In this document: positions 8,999 through 17,166 of the stretch, piece after piece
Layout: the number at the start of each line of letters is the position of its first letter
Numbering within the stretch: position 1 is the stretch's first letter
NCBI GenBank assembly: GCA_900768015.1
Contig: CAAGBI010000075.1
Coordinates: 104,289-168,288, forward strand
DNA from: an uncultured Alistipes sp.
GTDB lineage: Bacteria; Bacteroidota; Bacteroidia; Bacteroidales; Rikenellaceae
Direction of reading: 5' to 3'
Length of the DNA: 64,000 bases
Translations under genes and position numbers: made by a program
Notes under the pieces: model-generated
Told to the model about the DNA's origin: nothing
Seen by the model: the letters and a program-made list of their open reading frames with translations, nothing else
The model's database searches: none

Positions 8999-8999
8999 G

Positions 9000-9038
9000 C
9001 CACTATTTTAAGTCTATGTTATGTACTCAAAATAGTGG
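9000..9038 (-). promoter_or_regulatory. Expression-platform hairpin in front of thiD
   Basis: On the minus strand CCACTATTTT (9038-9029) pairs with AAAATAGTGG (9009-9000), the second arm ending one base before the thiD ATG. There is no T-tract, so if it belongs to the riboswitch it probably acts on translation start and not by termination. Confidence 0.5.
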
Positions 9039-9062
9039 TACGGTAGTACCATTAAGGATAAC

Positions 9063-9150
9063 TCCAAACTTCCAGCGTCAGCATTATCTGTACTGGTGCA
9101 ATGTGTATAATCTCAGCCAGGGTAACCATGCGGTATTCCCTAACACCACC
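9063..9150 (-). promoter_or_regulatory. TPP riboswitch (THI element)
   Basis: The minus strand carries the conserved thi-box cores in order: GGCTGAGATTATAC (pyrimidine-sensing arm, P2/J2-3 with CUGAGA) and ACAGATAATGCTGACGCTGGAA (given here in part; pyrophosphate-sensing arm with GAUAAUGC). TTAGGGAATACC lies on the 5' side. It binds thiamine pyrophosphate and would repress the thiD-thiE-thiC-thi4-tenI operon when thiamine is abundant. Ends are approximate because the P1 stem could not be paired with certainty. Confidence 0.9.
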
Positions 9151-9165
9151 ATTCGAGTTCTACCG

Positions 9166-9173
9166 CAAAGGTA
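9166..9173 (-). promoter_or_regulatory. Promoter -7 element of the thiamine operon
   Basis: TACCTTTG on the minus strand lies just upstream of the riboswitch, so the transcript would start near 9158 and carry the whole aptamer. No clear -33 motif. Confidence 0.5.
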
Positions 9174-9590
9174 AGTAAAAAAATCTTATGTTGGTACACT
9201 CTCCCCCGATTTTTTATGGCAAAAAATGGAGTGCGATTAAGAAGTTCTTATAAGAACTTAAGTCAACATTTTGGAGGGTTTGTAAATATACCAGCAACCA
9301 ACCGGGAGCACTACCTGGGACTCGAACTGCGTTCAGCAGTGCGAGAGCAGAGTGTTGATAGTATGTGTTCACCGAAGGTGAGCAAGTGGGACACTTGCCA
9401 TAAGCCTCCCTTCTCAAAGGGAGGTTTGGAGGGATTGTAAATATAAAAGGAGTTGCGAAGCTTTGCTTCGCGAGTCCCTTTGGACGCAAAAAAGCGACTG
9501 CCAAATGACAGTCGCTTTTTGTATCACGATGTACTTGACCATCTAATAGTTAACTACAAAGTTTATTATTTCAATACTCGTGCAGAATAT
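9174..9590. other. Non-coding stretch with palindrome, short direct repeats and hairpins
   Basis: No credible gene. It contains a perfect 18-bp palindrome (AAGTTCTTATAAGAACTT, 9242-9259), an 18-bp direct repeat with one mismatch (GGAGGGTTTGTAAATATA at 9273-9290 and again at 9428-9445), a short inverted repeat CCTCCCTT/AAGGGAGG near 9406-9425, and the left copy of a 53-bp repeat. On the minus strand 9302-9326 faintly resembles a tRNA T-arm and acceptor end but no full tRNA folds. Confidence 0.5.
9470..9522 (+). repeat. 53-bp direct repeat, left copy (contains hairpin terminator)
   Basis: Identical to 11514-11566. It starts GCGAGTCCCTTTGGACGCA and continues into a 12-bp stem (AAAAAGCGACTG at 9489-9500 with CAGTCGCTTTTT at 9509-9520) that could end transcription either way. 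The first part resembles an inverted copy of the tRNA-Leu 3' end. The two copies bracket two AT-rich unknown genes. Confidence 0.85.
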
Positions 9591-10220
9591 TTATAGTAGG
9601 GCATTATCTACTAATGCCTCCTTGAGTAAATCGCTTTTTATCTCCTTAAGTCGCTGCTCTAATGCTGCATTTATTGGATAGCAAATGAATGGGTATCTAT
9701 TCTTAAGGTTTTCTGAAATTTCCTTGACTTCTTTGTACAAATCAATCCTCTCACCTAATGTACCACTCTTAGAATTGGCTCTAAAGATAAAGTAATATAT
9801 GGCGTGTAATTTGGCAATATCATCAACTACTGATAATAGTATTAAGATATAGACTATCTCACACAATCCGTCTTCAAATGAATATAAGGCAGAGTTGTAT
9901 TCAAAAGACTTTACCTCCTTTCCATTTGAAAAGTCTATTGTAAACCAATTTTTCCACTCCCTATACGATGCAATCCACTTTGTATGGTTTTTTATTAAAT
10001 AGGAGTAGGTATTGGTGGCAATTGAGAAATCGCAATAGTTTCCATTGTGGAAAAGTTCAATCTGATAATAGTCATTAGTACCATAATCAGAGTTATGGTC
10101 TGTCTGGGTTACCTTCATTCCAAACATAGATGACGCAACATCCTTTGCTTCTATTTCACAGGCTTTTAATCTTCCTAATGATTGAATAACCTTATAAAAT
10201 TTTTTATCTCCAACTTTCAT
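9591..10220 (-). CDS. Hypothetical protein in AT-rich islet
   Basis: 209 residues, not recognised. It is much richer in Lys, Asn, Ile and Tyr than neighbouring genes, and its DNA is clearly more AT-rich, which suggests recent transfer. The middle (about 125-150) is a hydrophobic stretch, YILILLSVVDDIAKLHAIYYFIF, given here only as a composition note; it may be a buried helix or one membrane segment. The C-terminal third is charged and probably helical. The start is the ATG at 10220. It is divergent from the next gene with about 200 nt between them. Confidence 0.6.
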   Translation of the reverse strand: MKVGDKKFYKVIQSLGRLKACEIEAKDVASSMFGMKVTQTDHNSDYGTNDYYQIELFHNGNYCDFSIATNTYSYLIKNHTKWIASYREWKNWFTIDFSNGKEVKSFEYNSALYSFEDGLCEIVYILILLSVVDDIAKLHAIYYFIFRANSKSGTLGERIDLYKEVKEISENLKNRYPFICYPINAALEQRLKEIKSDLLKEALVDNALL

Positions 10221-10392
10221 AATTGATTAATATAAAATAGTAAAGTTCCTTTATGCAAAGCTAGCACAAATGTAGTAATAATTTATATATTAAATATCTG
10301 GTTATTCAGTAATTTATCAAAATATTAGCCCTTTATAGATTATCTACTGTTAGCTTAGATGCCTAATTATTGGTTTGAATGAAAATTATTCG

Positions 10393-10400
10393 TATATTTG
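10393..10400 (+). promoter_or_regulatory. Promoter of the 317-residue hypothetical gene
   Basis: TATATTTG matches TAnnTTTG, with TTGG 19 nt upstream as a near-consensus -33. It lies about 20 nt before the ATG at 10422, giving a very short leader. Confidence 0.55.
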
Positions 10401-10421
10401 TGATAAATACAATTATCTTTT

Positions 10422-11375
10422 ATGAATGTATATTTTGTCGACCCCAAGTATATTAGACCTAATGGATGGGAACCTTTGTTACAATATCTCAAGGTTAATG
10501 TTGCCATAAGTTTTATACCCAAGAGCAAACTTGCAGCAGAACTTATTTCTATAATTGAGCCTTATTTGAAGTATTCGTATTCTGGTGAAAGCATTAGAAT
10601 GTTTACGAATAACTGCGTCTACTGGTTAAGGGAGTATTTCGAGCAAAACATACGTTTGATTTCAGAAGACTATCCCGACGTCAAGCGAATGCCAGCGGAA
10701 GAACGCAGAAAATATAGTTCACAATCACCTCACAACAATATCCTGGGTTTCGACATACGAAATTGTTTAATATTGATGGATTTGGAGAGCAAAGTTGATG
10801 GAGAGGGTTGCATCGAAGTTCCGACATGTGTTGGTGATGAGGTGTCTCCTGATGGTACGCCTTGGTTTGTAAATATACCAACCCAAATAGCATCATATTG
10901 TCTAAATATTTTACACAAGAAATATCAACATAATCTGTACTTTGTTCAAAGTGCATTCATACTTTTTAATAAATATTTCAGTTGTTCATACCGATATGTA
11001 CATAAGGCTCGTCGAGGTTCAAGTATCCGTGAAGTTAGGGAGTGGAACAGATGTATTCTAACATTTAAGGATAATAAAAAGGTCGATTTTATTACCACTA
11101 TTGAACGTGGAGTTCATGCTCTATCTCCAGATAATTTCCCGATAGTTGATGTAGACGGAAAAAAAAGTCGTACTCGCTTGGTAACTGAAGAGGGATTTGA
11201 GAGATATATTAGACTCCTTGATTATGCCAAGGAAATTGCAGAACAATATAAAGAACAGCTAAGGTCTGAAAGTGAAGAAGACTGGCAAAAAGAGGTTGAC
11301 GAAATGAATAGAGCATTTTGGCGAGAATGTGGAGACGCAGGTTCTAATTGCGAATCGTGGCCAGGGTGGGGGTAA
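10422..11375 (+). CDS. Hypothetical protein in AT-rich islet
   Basis: 317 residues, not recognised. It has no signal peptide or membrane segment. Features: a central Cys-containing part (GCIEVPTCVGDEV near 125-140), a basic stretch HKARRGSSIREVREWNR near 195-210, then VDVDGKKSRTRLVTEEG, and an acidic helical C-terminus ending in a Cys- and Trp-containing tail, ECGDAGSNCESWPGWG. The tail looks like a defined motif and not random sequence. Base composition is AT-rich compared with flanking genes. Together with the divergent gene it forms a two-gene islet between direct repeats next to tRNA-Leu; any function such as defence would be a guess. Confidence 0.65.
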   Translation: MNVYFVDPKYIRPNGWEPLLQYLKVNVAISFIPKSKLAAELISIIEPYLKYSYSGESIRMFTNNCVYWLREYFEQNIRLISEDYPDVKRMPAEERRKYSSQSPHNNILGFDIRNCLILMDLESKVDGEGCIEVPTCVGDEVSPDGTPWFVNIPTQIASYCLNILHKKYQHNLYFVQSAFILFNKYFSCSYRYVHKARRGSSIREVREWNRCILTFKDNKKVDFITTIERGVHALSPDNFPIVDVDGKKSRTRLVTEEGFERYIRLLDYAKEIAEQYKEQLRSESEEDWQKEVDEMNRAFWRECGDAGSNCESWPGWG

Positions 11376-11513
11376 TTCATTCAATATACCTAAAGTATTG
11401 AATAATCTCCGTTAGCGAGAGTTTATTACGGTTTAAATTAATATATAGCCTGGCTTAATGCAACTCGCACAATCAATCACCGCAGACATGTCTGCCGAGC
11501 CGCCACAGCGAGT
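11376..11513. other. Non-coding stretch downstream of islet gene
   Basis: Nothing coding is supported. A small palindrome GCAGACATGTCTGC lies near 11483-11496. Confidence 0.4.
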
Positions 11514-11566
11514 GCGAGTCCCTTTGGACGCAAAAAAGCGACTGCCAAATGACAGTCGCTTTTTGT
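11514..11566 (+). repeat. 53-bp direct repeat, right copy, next to tRNA-Leu
   Basis: Identical to 9470-9522 and ending exactly at the tRNA-Leu discriminator base (11566). Its first 18 bases are a near copy, in opposite orientation, of the tRNA-Leu 3' end, so the hairpin (11533-11564) together with the tRNA end forms one long imperfect palindrome. The hairpin probably ends the tRNA transcript. Confidence 0.85.
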
Positions 11567-11647
11567 GCGGACAAAGGGACTCGAACCCCCACGCCTCTCG
11601 GCATCAGATCCTAAGTCTGACGTGGCTACCAATTACACCATGTCCGC
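11566..11647 (-). tRNA. tRNA-Leu (anticodon TAA)
   Basis: On the minus strand the acceptor arms GCGGACA and TGTCCGC pair over 7 bp with discriminator A. The loop ACTTAGG gives anticodon TAA, the long variable arm (TGCCGAGAGGCG region) is typical of class II tRNA-Leu, and GGTTCGAGTCC is the T-loop. CCA is not encoded. Confidence 0.93.
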
Positions 11648-11839
11648 AGGATCTCTCACCCTCGGAAACCACCGAGGTGCCCGATGTTTAACCCATCAAG
11701 CGGTGCAAAGGTAAAAACTTTTTGCAATATACACAACATTATTACGCTTTTTCGCATATTTTTTTCTATTTTTGTAACTTGAACATCGTGGTGGCGTAGC
11801 GTGACTAACGCCTACCGCGCTAAATAATAGAGAGTTACT

Positions 11840-13405
11840 ATGCCAAAGACCATAACCCTACAACTATCACCCAAGCAGGCTGCCGACGAGAAGTTCTACA
11901 TAGCGCGTGCCGCCGAGCGCCTCGGTATCAGGCAGAGCGAGATTGCTCTTGCGCGTGTCGTGAAGCGCTCCATCGATGCCCGTCAGCGCATGGCGAAGGT
12001 AAACCTGTCGCTCGAGGTGTACATCGACAAGGAGCCTCAGCCCGCACCCCTGCACTTCGACTACCCCTCGGTAGAGACGGGCACGGAGGTTATCGTCGTA
12101 GGCTCGGGTCCCGCGGGATTGTTCGCCTCGTTGCGCCTCATAGAGCTCGGCTTCAAGCCCATACTCCTTGAGCGCGGTAAGTCGGTGCTCTCGCGTAAGC
12201 GCGACATCGCGCAGATTAACCGTGGCGGAGAGATAAACCCCGACTCGAACTACGCCTTTGGAGAAGGTGGCGCGGGTACATTCTCCGATGGTAAGCTCTT
12301 CACACGCAGCAAGAAGCGTGGCGACTACAACAAGGCGTTACAGACACTCGTATGGCATGGCGCAAACCCCGCCATCCTCTACGAGGCACATCCACATATC
12401 GGCACGGATAAGCTTCCGCGTATCATCTCCAACATCTGTAACACCATCAACGAGCATGGTGGCAAGGTGTTGTTCGAGAGCAAGGTCTCGGGCTTTGTGG
12501 TCAAGCAGGGCAGAATCACGGGCGTGAAGGTTGGCGATAGTGTTATCGAGGGTGCTGCCGTGGTTTTGGCTACGGGACACTCGGCGCGCGACATATATGA
12601 GTTGTTGTACAATTCGGGTATTAGGGTTGAGGCCAAGCCCTTTGCTATGGGTGTGCGTATCGAGCATCCGCAGAGGCTTATCGACTCGATTCAGTATCAC
12701 CGCGATGAGCGTGGTGAGTGGCTTCCTGCGGCGAGCTATTCGCTTGTAAGCCAGGAGGCTGGCCGTGGCGTCTACTCCTTCTGCATGTGTCCTGGAGGCT
12801 TTATCGTTCCCGCCATGACCGACACTACGCAGTCGGTTGTAAATGGCATGTCGCCCAGTGGTCGTAACTCTGCATTTGCTAACTCGGGCCTCGTTACGGA
12901 GGTGCGCCTCGAGGACTTCGCGCACTTGAGAGAGGAGTGGGGCGAGTTGGCGGGTCTGCGCTATCAGCAGATGTTCGAGGAGCTTGCGCGCCAGCATAGT
13001 GGCGACAAGCAGGTGGCTCCCGCACAGCGTGTTTCGGACTTCGTATATGGCCGTGAGTCGCGCTCACTGCCCAAGACATCATATATTCCGGGTCTCACAC
13101 CCTCGCGCCTCGACATATGGATGCCCGAGGAGATTGGCGCACGCCTGCGCAGCGGTATCGCGACATTTGGCAAGAAGATGAGGGGCTTCGTTACGGATGA
13201 GGCCATCGTCGTGGGTGTCGAGTCGCGTACATCTACCCCAGTGCGCATACCTCGTGACCCTGAGACACTTATGCACACCGAGGTCGAGGGCTTGTTCCCC
13301 GCGGGTGAGGGTGCTGGCTATGCTGGTGGTATCGTATCCGCAGCGTTGGATGGCGAGCGTATCGCCGATGCCGTGGCCCGCTACTGCAAGGTGCATAACT
13401 ACTAA
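11840..13405 (+). CDS. FAD-dependent oxidoreductase (COG2509-type dehydrogenase)
   Basis: 521 residues. After an N-terminal domain of about 80 residues comes a dinucleotide-binding motif VVGSGPAGLFASLRL with glycines at 88, 90 and 93, then LLERGK for the ribose contact. The C-terminal FAD motif GEGAGYAGGIVSAALDGERIADAV closes the fold. This matches the widespread uncharacterised FAD-dependent dehydrogenases of the COG2509 group, cytoplasmic, length typical. An ATHSARD-type segment (ATGHSARDIYELL) is also family-like. The substrate is unknown. It is followed 20 nt later by a sodium:solute symporter gene, so both may be one transcript. Confidence 0.88.
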   Translation: MPKTITLQLSPKQAADEKFYIARAAERLGIRQSEIALARVVKRSIDARQRMAKVNLSLEVYIDKEPQPAPLHFDYPSVETGTEVIVVGSGPAGLFASLRLIELGFKPILLERGKSVLSRKRDIAQINRGGEINPDSNYAFGEGGAGTFSDGKLFTRSKKRGDYNKALQTLVWHGANPAILYEAHPHIGTDKLPRIISNICNTINEHGGKVLFESKVSGFVVKQGRITGVKVGDSVIEGAAVVLATGHSARDIYELLYNSGIRVEAKPFAMGVRIEHPQRLIDSIQYHRDERGEWLPAASYSLVSQEAGRGVYSFCMCPGGFIVPAMTDTTQSVVNGMSPSGRNSAFANSGLVTEVRLEDFAHLREEWGELAGLRYQQMFEELARQHSGDKQVAPAQRVSDFVYGRESRSLPKTSYIPGLTPSRLDIWMPEEIGARLRSGIATFGKKMRGFVTDEAIVVGVESRTSTPVRIPRDPETLMHTEVEGLFPAGEGAGYAGGIVSAALDGERIADAVARYCKVHNY

Positions 13406-13425
13406 TAGTATAAGGGGTAAGGGCG

Positions 13426-14865
13426 GTGTCTACATTAGCAATCATCCTGACAATCGTGGGCTATGTGGCCATGCTCTTTGTTGTGGCGTGGCGCAGTAGC
13501 CGTCGTGCCGACAATGCCACATTCTTCACGGGTGGCCGTAGCACACATCGCGCTGTGGCGGCAGTCGCCATGGTGGGCGCTGCGATGTCGGGCGTAACAT
13601 ATATCTCTGTCCCAGGCACGGTGCTTGCGGACAATTTTTCCTATTTGCAAACCTGTCTTGGCTTTATCGTGGGTTATGCTGTTATTGCCTATGTGCTTGT
13701 ACCTCTGTACTATAGGTTGGGTGTGGTGTCGTTGTACGAATACCTCGACAAGCGCTTCGGCATCGTGGCACATCGCACGGGAGCATGGTTCTTCTTTGTT
13801 GCTAAAACGCTCTCGGCAGCTCTGCGCGCCTATGTCATCTGCGTGGTGTTGCAGACCATACTTTTTGACCACTACGATATTCCGTTTTGGGTCAATGCCG
13901 CAATTATGATGTCGCTCGTGTGGCTATATACGCGCAGGGGTGGTGTCAAGTCGGTGGTGTGGGTCGAGATGCTCAAGACGCTGATTATGGTGGGTAGCCT
14001 CGTGGCGGCCATCGTGGCGGTGTCGGGCGCTATGGGTCTTGATGTGGGTGGTACGGTAGGCTATATCGCTGATAGCGACCTCTCGCGCATGATGTTTTTT
14101 GATGATGCCATGGAGCGCCGCTACTTCTGGAAGCAGTTCCTGGCGGGCATCTTCTTGGTTGTTGCGATGACGGGTCTCGACCAGGATATGATGCAGACGG
14201 TGTTGTCGTGCCGCAATAGGCGCGATGCCCAGCGCAGCATGATGACCTCGGTGTTTATTCAGGTGGGCGTGATAATCTTGTTCCTCTCGCTCGGTGTGCT
14301 TTTGTATGGCTTTGCCCAGAGTAATGGTATCACGATTATGGGAGATAGTCTCTTTGGGTATGTAGCTACGGAGGCGGGGTTGCCTATGGTTGTGGGTGTG
14401 CTCTTCTTGTTGGGCCTCGTTGCCTCGACATACTCCTCTGCAGGCTCGGCACTTACGGCCTTGACAACCTCGTTTACGCTCGATATCATGGGCTCGGGGC
14501 GTGCGGATGATGCGGTGTTGGAGCGTAGGCGTAAGCGCGTGCATACGGCCATTGCGCTTGTTATGTTGGGCGTGATTGTGGTGTTTAATACCTTTAGCAG
14601 CTCGGGTGTTATTACGCTGATTTTCACCATGGCAAGCTACACCTACGGCCCGCTATTGGGTCTCTTTGCCTTTGGTATCATCACGCGCCGCAGTGTGCGT
14701 AGTGGCGCTATTCCCGCTATTGCCATAGCCTCGCCTACAATATGTTATATTCTCTCGTCGAACTCCGTAGAGTGGCTCTGTGGCTACCAGTTTAGCTATG
14801 AGCTTATCATACTGAATGGTGCGATTATGATGTTAGGCCTCTGGGTGTTCAGCAGAAGAGGCTGA
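13426..14865 (+). CDS. Sodium:solute symporter (SSS family)
   Basis: 479 residues, starting at GTG 13426 since no ATG is placed nearer. It has about 12-13 hydrophobic segments of the SSS/LeuT-like fold. Family marks include FFTGGRSTHRAVAAVAMVGAAMSG near residues 25-50, VSLYEYLDKRFG near 100, GLDQDMMQTVLSCRN in the middle and STYSSAGSALTALTTSFTLDI, with the paired serines often linked to Na+ binding. It would import a sugar, acid or similar solute with Na+ across the inner membrane. The substrate cannot be called. Confidence 0.87.
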   Translation: MSTLAIILTIVGYVAMLFVVAWRSSRRADNATFFTGGRSTHRAVAAVAMVGAAMSGVTYISVPGTVLADNFSYLQTCLGFIVGYAVIAYVLVPLYYRLGVVSLYEYLDKRFGIVAHRTGAWFFFVAKTLSAALRAYVICVVLQTILFDHYDIPFWVNAAIMMSLVWLYTRRGGVKSVVWVEMLKTLIMVGSLVAAIVAVSGAMGLDVGGTVGYIADSDLSRMMFFDDAMERRYFWKQFLAGIFLVVAMTGLDQDMMQTVLSCRNRRDAQRSMMTSVFIQVGVIILFLSLGVLLYGFAQSNGITIMGDSLFGYVATEAGLPMVVGVLFLLGLVASTYSSAGSALTALTTSFTLDIMGSGRADDAVLERRRKRVHTAIALVMLGVIVVFNTFSSSGVITLIFTMASYTYGPLLGLFAFGIITRRSVRSGAIPAIAIASPTICYILSSNSVEWLCGYQFSYELIILNGAIMMLGLWVFSRRG

Positions 14866-14903
14866 ATAAAAAGTGTATTTTGTCGTTACGCTCGCCCTCA
14901 AAA

Positions 14904-14931
14904 TGCTCATTTACGCATTAGTAAACTGCGC
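14904..14931 (-). repeat. 28-bp interspersed repeat, copy 1
   Basis: The minus strand reads GCGCAGTTTACTAATGCGTA followed by AATGAGCA; the plus strand at 49914-49941 has the same 28 bases with three differences. Both copies are intergenic. Confidence 0.7.
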
Positions 14932-14988
14932 TTTTTCGGGCTTCGCAAGCCTAAAACTACATCTTTTTCTTCAACCTCTTAAAGTAAA

Positions 14989-15013
14989 GGGGATGACTAA
15001 ATCAGTCATCCCC
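14989..15013. terminator. Hairpin between SSS symporter and groEL
   Basis: GGGGATGACT and AGTCATCCCC form a perfect 10-bp stem with a 5-nt loop, with AAA before and AATTTTG after. It lies between convergent genes and can serve both. Confidence 0.75.
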
Positions 15014-15083
15014 AATTTTGTATCTAATAGGTTGTATAGCAAGAGCTGAGTGCAACGCCAAAGCAACCTTGTTAGGCAACTTA

Positions 15084-16718
15084 TTACATCATGCCACCCA
15101 TGCCACCACCTGCGCTCGCAATAGTAGAGAGAGGACTCTCCTCTGCCTTGTTAGCCAAGACGCACTCCGTAGTGAGGAACATAGATGCGATAGAAGCAGC
15201 GTTCTCCAAAGCTACGCGCGACACCTTTGTTGGGTCGATGATACCCGCAGCGAGCATATCCTCGTAGCGGTCGTCGCGAGCGTTGTAACCGAAGGCGCCC
15301 TTGCCCTCCTTAACCTTGTTCACAACAACCGAGCCCTCGCCACCAGCGTTAGCCACAATCTGGCGCAATGGCTCCTCGATAGCGCGCTTAACAATCTGGA
15401 TACCTGTAGTCTGGTCGTCGTTCTCGCCCTTCATGCCCTCGAGGCACTCTACGGCGCGGATGTATGCTACGCCACCACCAGGAACGATACCCTCCTCAAC
15501 AGCGGCGCGTGTAGCAGCTAAGGCGTCATCTACGCGGTCCTTCTTCTCCTTCATCTCTACCTCGGTAGCAGCACCCACATAGAGAACCGCTACGCCACCA
15601 GCGAGCTTCGCCAAGCGCTCCTGAAGCTTCTCGCGGTCGTAGTCCGAAGTAGCGTTCTCGATAGATGCGCGAATCTGCTGTACGCGAGCTGCGATAGCCT
15701 CCTTAGAGCCTGCGCCATCAACGATAGTGGTGTTCTCCTTGTTGAGCGTAACCTTGTCGGCAGTACCCAAAGCCTCGAGGCCTGCATCCTCAATCTTCAT
15801 GCCCTTATCGGTAGAGATAACGGTACCACCTGTGAGCGTTGCGATATCCTCGAGAATCTCCTTGCGGCGGTCGCCAAAGCCTGGAGCCTTACATGCTGCA
15901 ATCTTAAGTGTGCCACGGAGCTTGTTTACTACGAGTGCTGACAACGCCTCGCCATCGACATCCTCCGCAATGATAAGGAGTGAGCGGCCGCTCTGTGCCA
16001 CGGGCTCAAGGATGCCCATAATCTCCTTCATTGTAGAAATCTTCTTGTCGGTGATAAGGATATATGGCTTGTCGAGCTGTGCCTCCATCTTCTCGGTGTC
16101 GGTGATGAAGTATGCAGAGATGTAACCGCGGTCGAACTGCATACCCTCAACAACATCTACATGAGTCTCAGTGCCCTTAGCCTCCTCAACGGTGATTACG
16201 CCCTCGTTGTTAACCTTAGCCATAGCCTCAGCAATGAGCTTACCGATTTTTGAGTCATTGTTTGCAGAGATTGTAGCTACCTGCTCAATCTTTGCGATGT
16301 CCGAGCCTACAACCTGGCTCTGTGCCTTGAGTGACTCTACGACCTTAGCTACCGCAGCGTCGATACCGCGCTTGAGGTCCATGGGGTTAGCACCCGCTGT
16401 GACATTCTTGATACCCACCGAGATGAGTGACTGCGCAAGAACAGTAGCAGTAGTAGTACCATCGCCAGCGTCGTCGTTAGTTTTTGACGCTACCTCGCGT
16501 ACCATCTGTGCGCCCATGTTTGCGAATGTATCCTCAAGCTCCACTTCCTTGGCAACGGTTACGCCATCCTTGGTTACATGGGGAGCACCGAACTTCTTGT
16601 CGATAATCACATTGCGACCCTTAGGGCCGAGTGTCACCTTAACGGCGTTGCATAGTGCGTCAACGCCCTCCTTCAAAAGCTCACGAGCCTCTGTGTTATA
16701 TTTGATTTCTTTAGCCAT
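15084..16718 (-). CDS. groL: Chaperonin GroEL
   Basis: 544 residues, full length. Typical segments: MAKEIKYNTEARELL start, VTLGPKGRNVIIDK near 30-45, DGTTTATVLAQ ATP-binding stretch near 87-97, and the flexible C-terminal GGMGGMM tail. It forms the tetradecameric folding chamber in the cytoplasm with GroES, whose gene is 44 nt upstream on the same strand. Codon use is strongly biased, as for a highly expressed gene. Confidence 0.98.
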   Translation of the reverse strand: MAKEIKYNTEARELLKEGVDALCNAVKVTLGPKGRNVIIDKKFGAPHVTKDGVTVAKEVELEDTFANMGAQMVREVASKTNDDAGDGTTTATVLAQSLISVGIKNVTAGANPMDLKRGIDAAVAKVVESLKAQSQVVGSDIAKIEQVATISANNDSKIGKLIAEAMAKVNNEGVITVEEAKGTETHVDVVEGMQFDRGYISAYFITDTEKMEAQLDKPYILITDKKISTMKEIMGILEPVAQSGRSLLIIAEDVDGEALSALVVNKLRGTLKIAACKAPGFGDRRKEILEDIATLTGGTVISTDKGMKIEDAGLEALGTADKVTLNKENTTIVDGAGSKEAIAARVQQIRASIENATSDYDREKLQERLAKLAGGVAVLYVGAATEVEMKEKKDRVDDALAATRAAVEEGIVPGGGVAYIRAVECLEGMKGENDDQTTGIQIVKRAIEEPLRQIVANAGGEGSVVVNKVKEGKGAFGYNARDDRYEDMLAAGIIDPTKVSRVALENAASIASMFLTTECVLANKAEESPLSTIASAGGGMGGMM

Positions 16719-16762
16719 ATTTGTCTAATCTATTACTAATTACTAATTACTAATTGCTGTTG

Positions 16763-17035
16763 TTAGTCGATAACTGCAATAATGTCTGCCTGCTTCATAA
16801 CGAGGTAGTCCTCACCCTCGTAGTGGAGCTCTGTGCCAGCGTACTTGCCATACATAACGGTGTCGCCAACCTTTACCTCCATCTTAATCTCTGCGGTGCC
16901 AGGACCTGCTGCCACCACCTTACCCATCAAGGGCTTCTCCTTTGCTGTGTCGGGGATGAAGAGACCACCTGCGGTCTTCTCCTCTGCGGGATTGGGCTTA
17001 ACCAATACGCGATCTGAAAGCGGTTTTACTGCCAT
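16763..17035 (-). CDS. groES: Co-chaperonin GroES
   Basis: 90 residues, full length: VKPLSDRVLVKPNPAEEKTAGG at the start, the mobile loop, then VGDTVMYGKYAGTEL and YLVMKQADIIAVI at the end. It caps GroEL during folding. First gene of the groES-groEL operon. No CIRCE-type inverted repeat was found in its upstream region. Confidence 0.97.
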   Translation of the reverse strand: MAVKPLSDRVLVKPNPAEEKTAGGLFIPDTAKEKPLMGKVVAAGPGTAEIKMEVKVGDTVMYGKYAGTELHYEGEDYLVMKQADIIAVID

Positions 17036-17166
17036 AGTTTAATTCTTCGTTTTATGTTTTTAATAATATTTTCTGTTTGGTCTCTATCAGAGGCAATCAC
17101 CATGCCACAACGCGATTACACATATAGTGTCACTGCAAAAATGTCGCCGACTGACATTTTGTCACC

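Noticed and set aside
9302..9326. tRNA-like 3' end on the minus strand (TTCGAGTCCCAGG)
   Set aside because: The T-arm does not pair properly and no D-arm, anticodon arm or acceptor partner is found upstream.
9214..9504. Open frame of 96 codons on the minus strand
   Set aside because: It runs through the palindrome, direct repeats and the 53-bp repeat hairpin; no domain, no start signal, and composition explained by the repeats.
15018..15521. Long open frame opposite groEL, and many like it opposite other GC-rich genes
   Set aside because: These follow from codon bias of the true gene on the other strand; no start signals or protein-like features.
16720..17166. CIRCE-type HrcA operator near groES
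   Set aside because: No 9-bp inverted repeat with 9-nt spacer of the CIRCE type is present upstream of groES.
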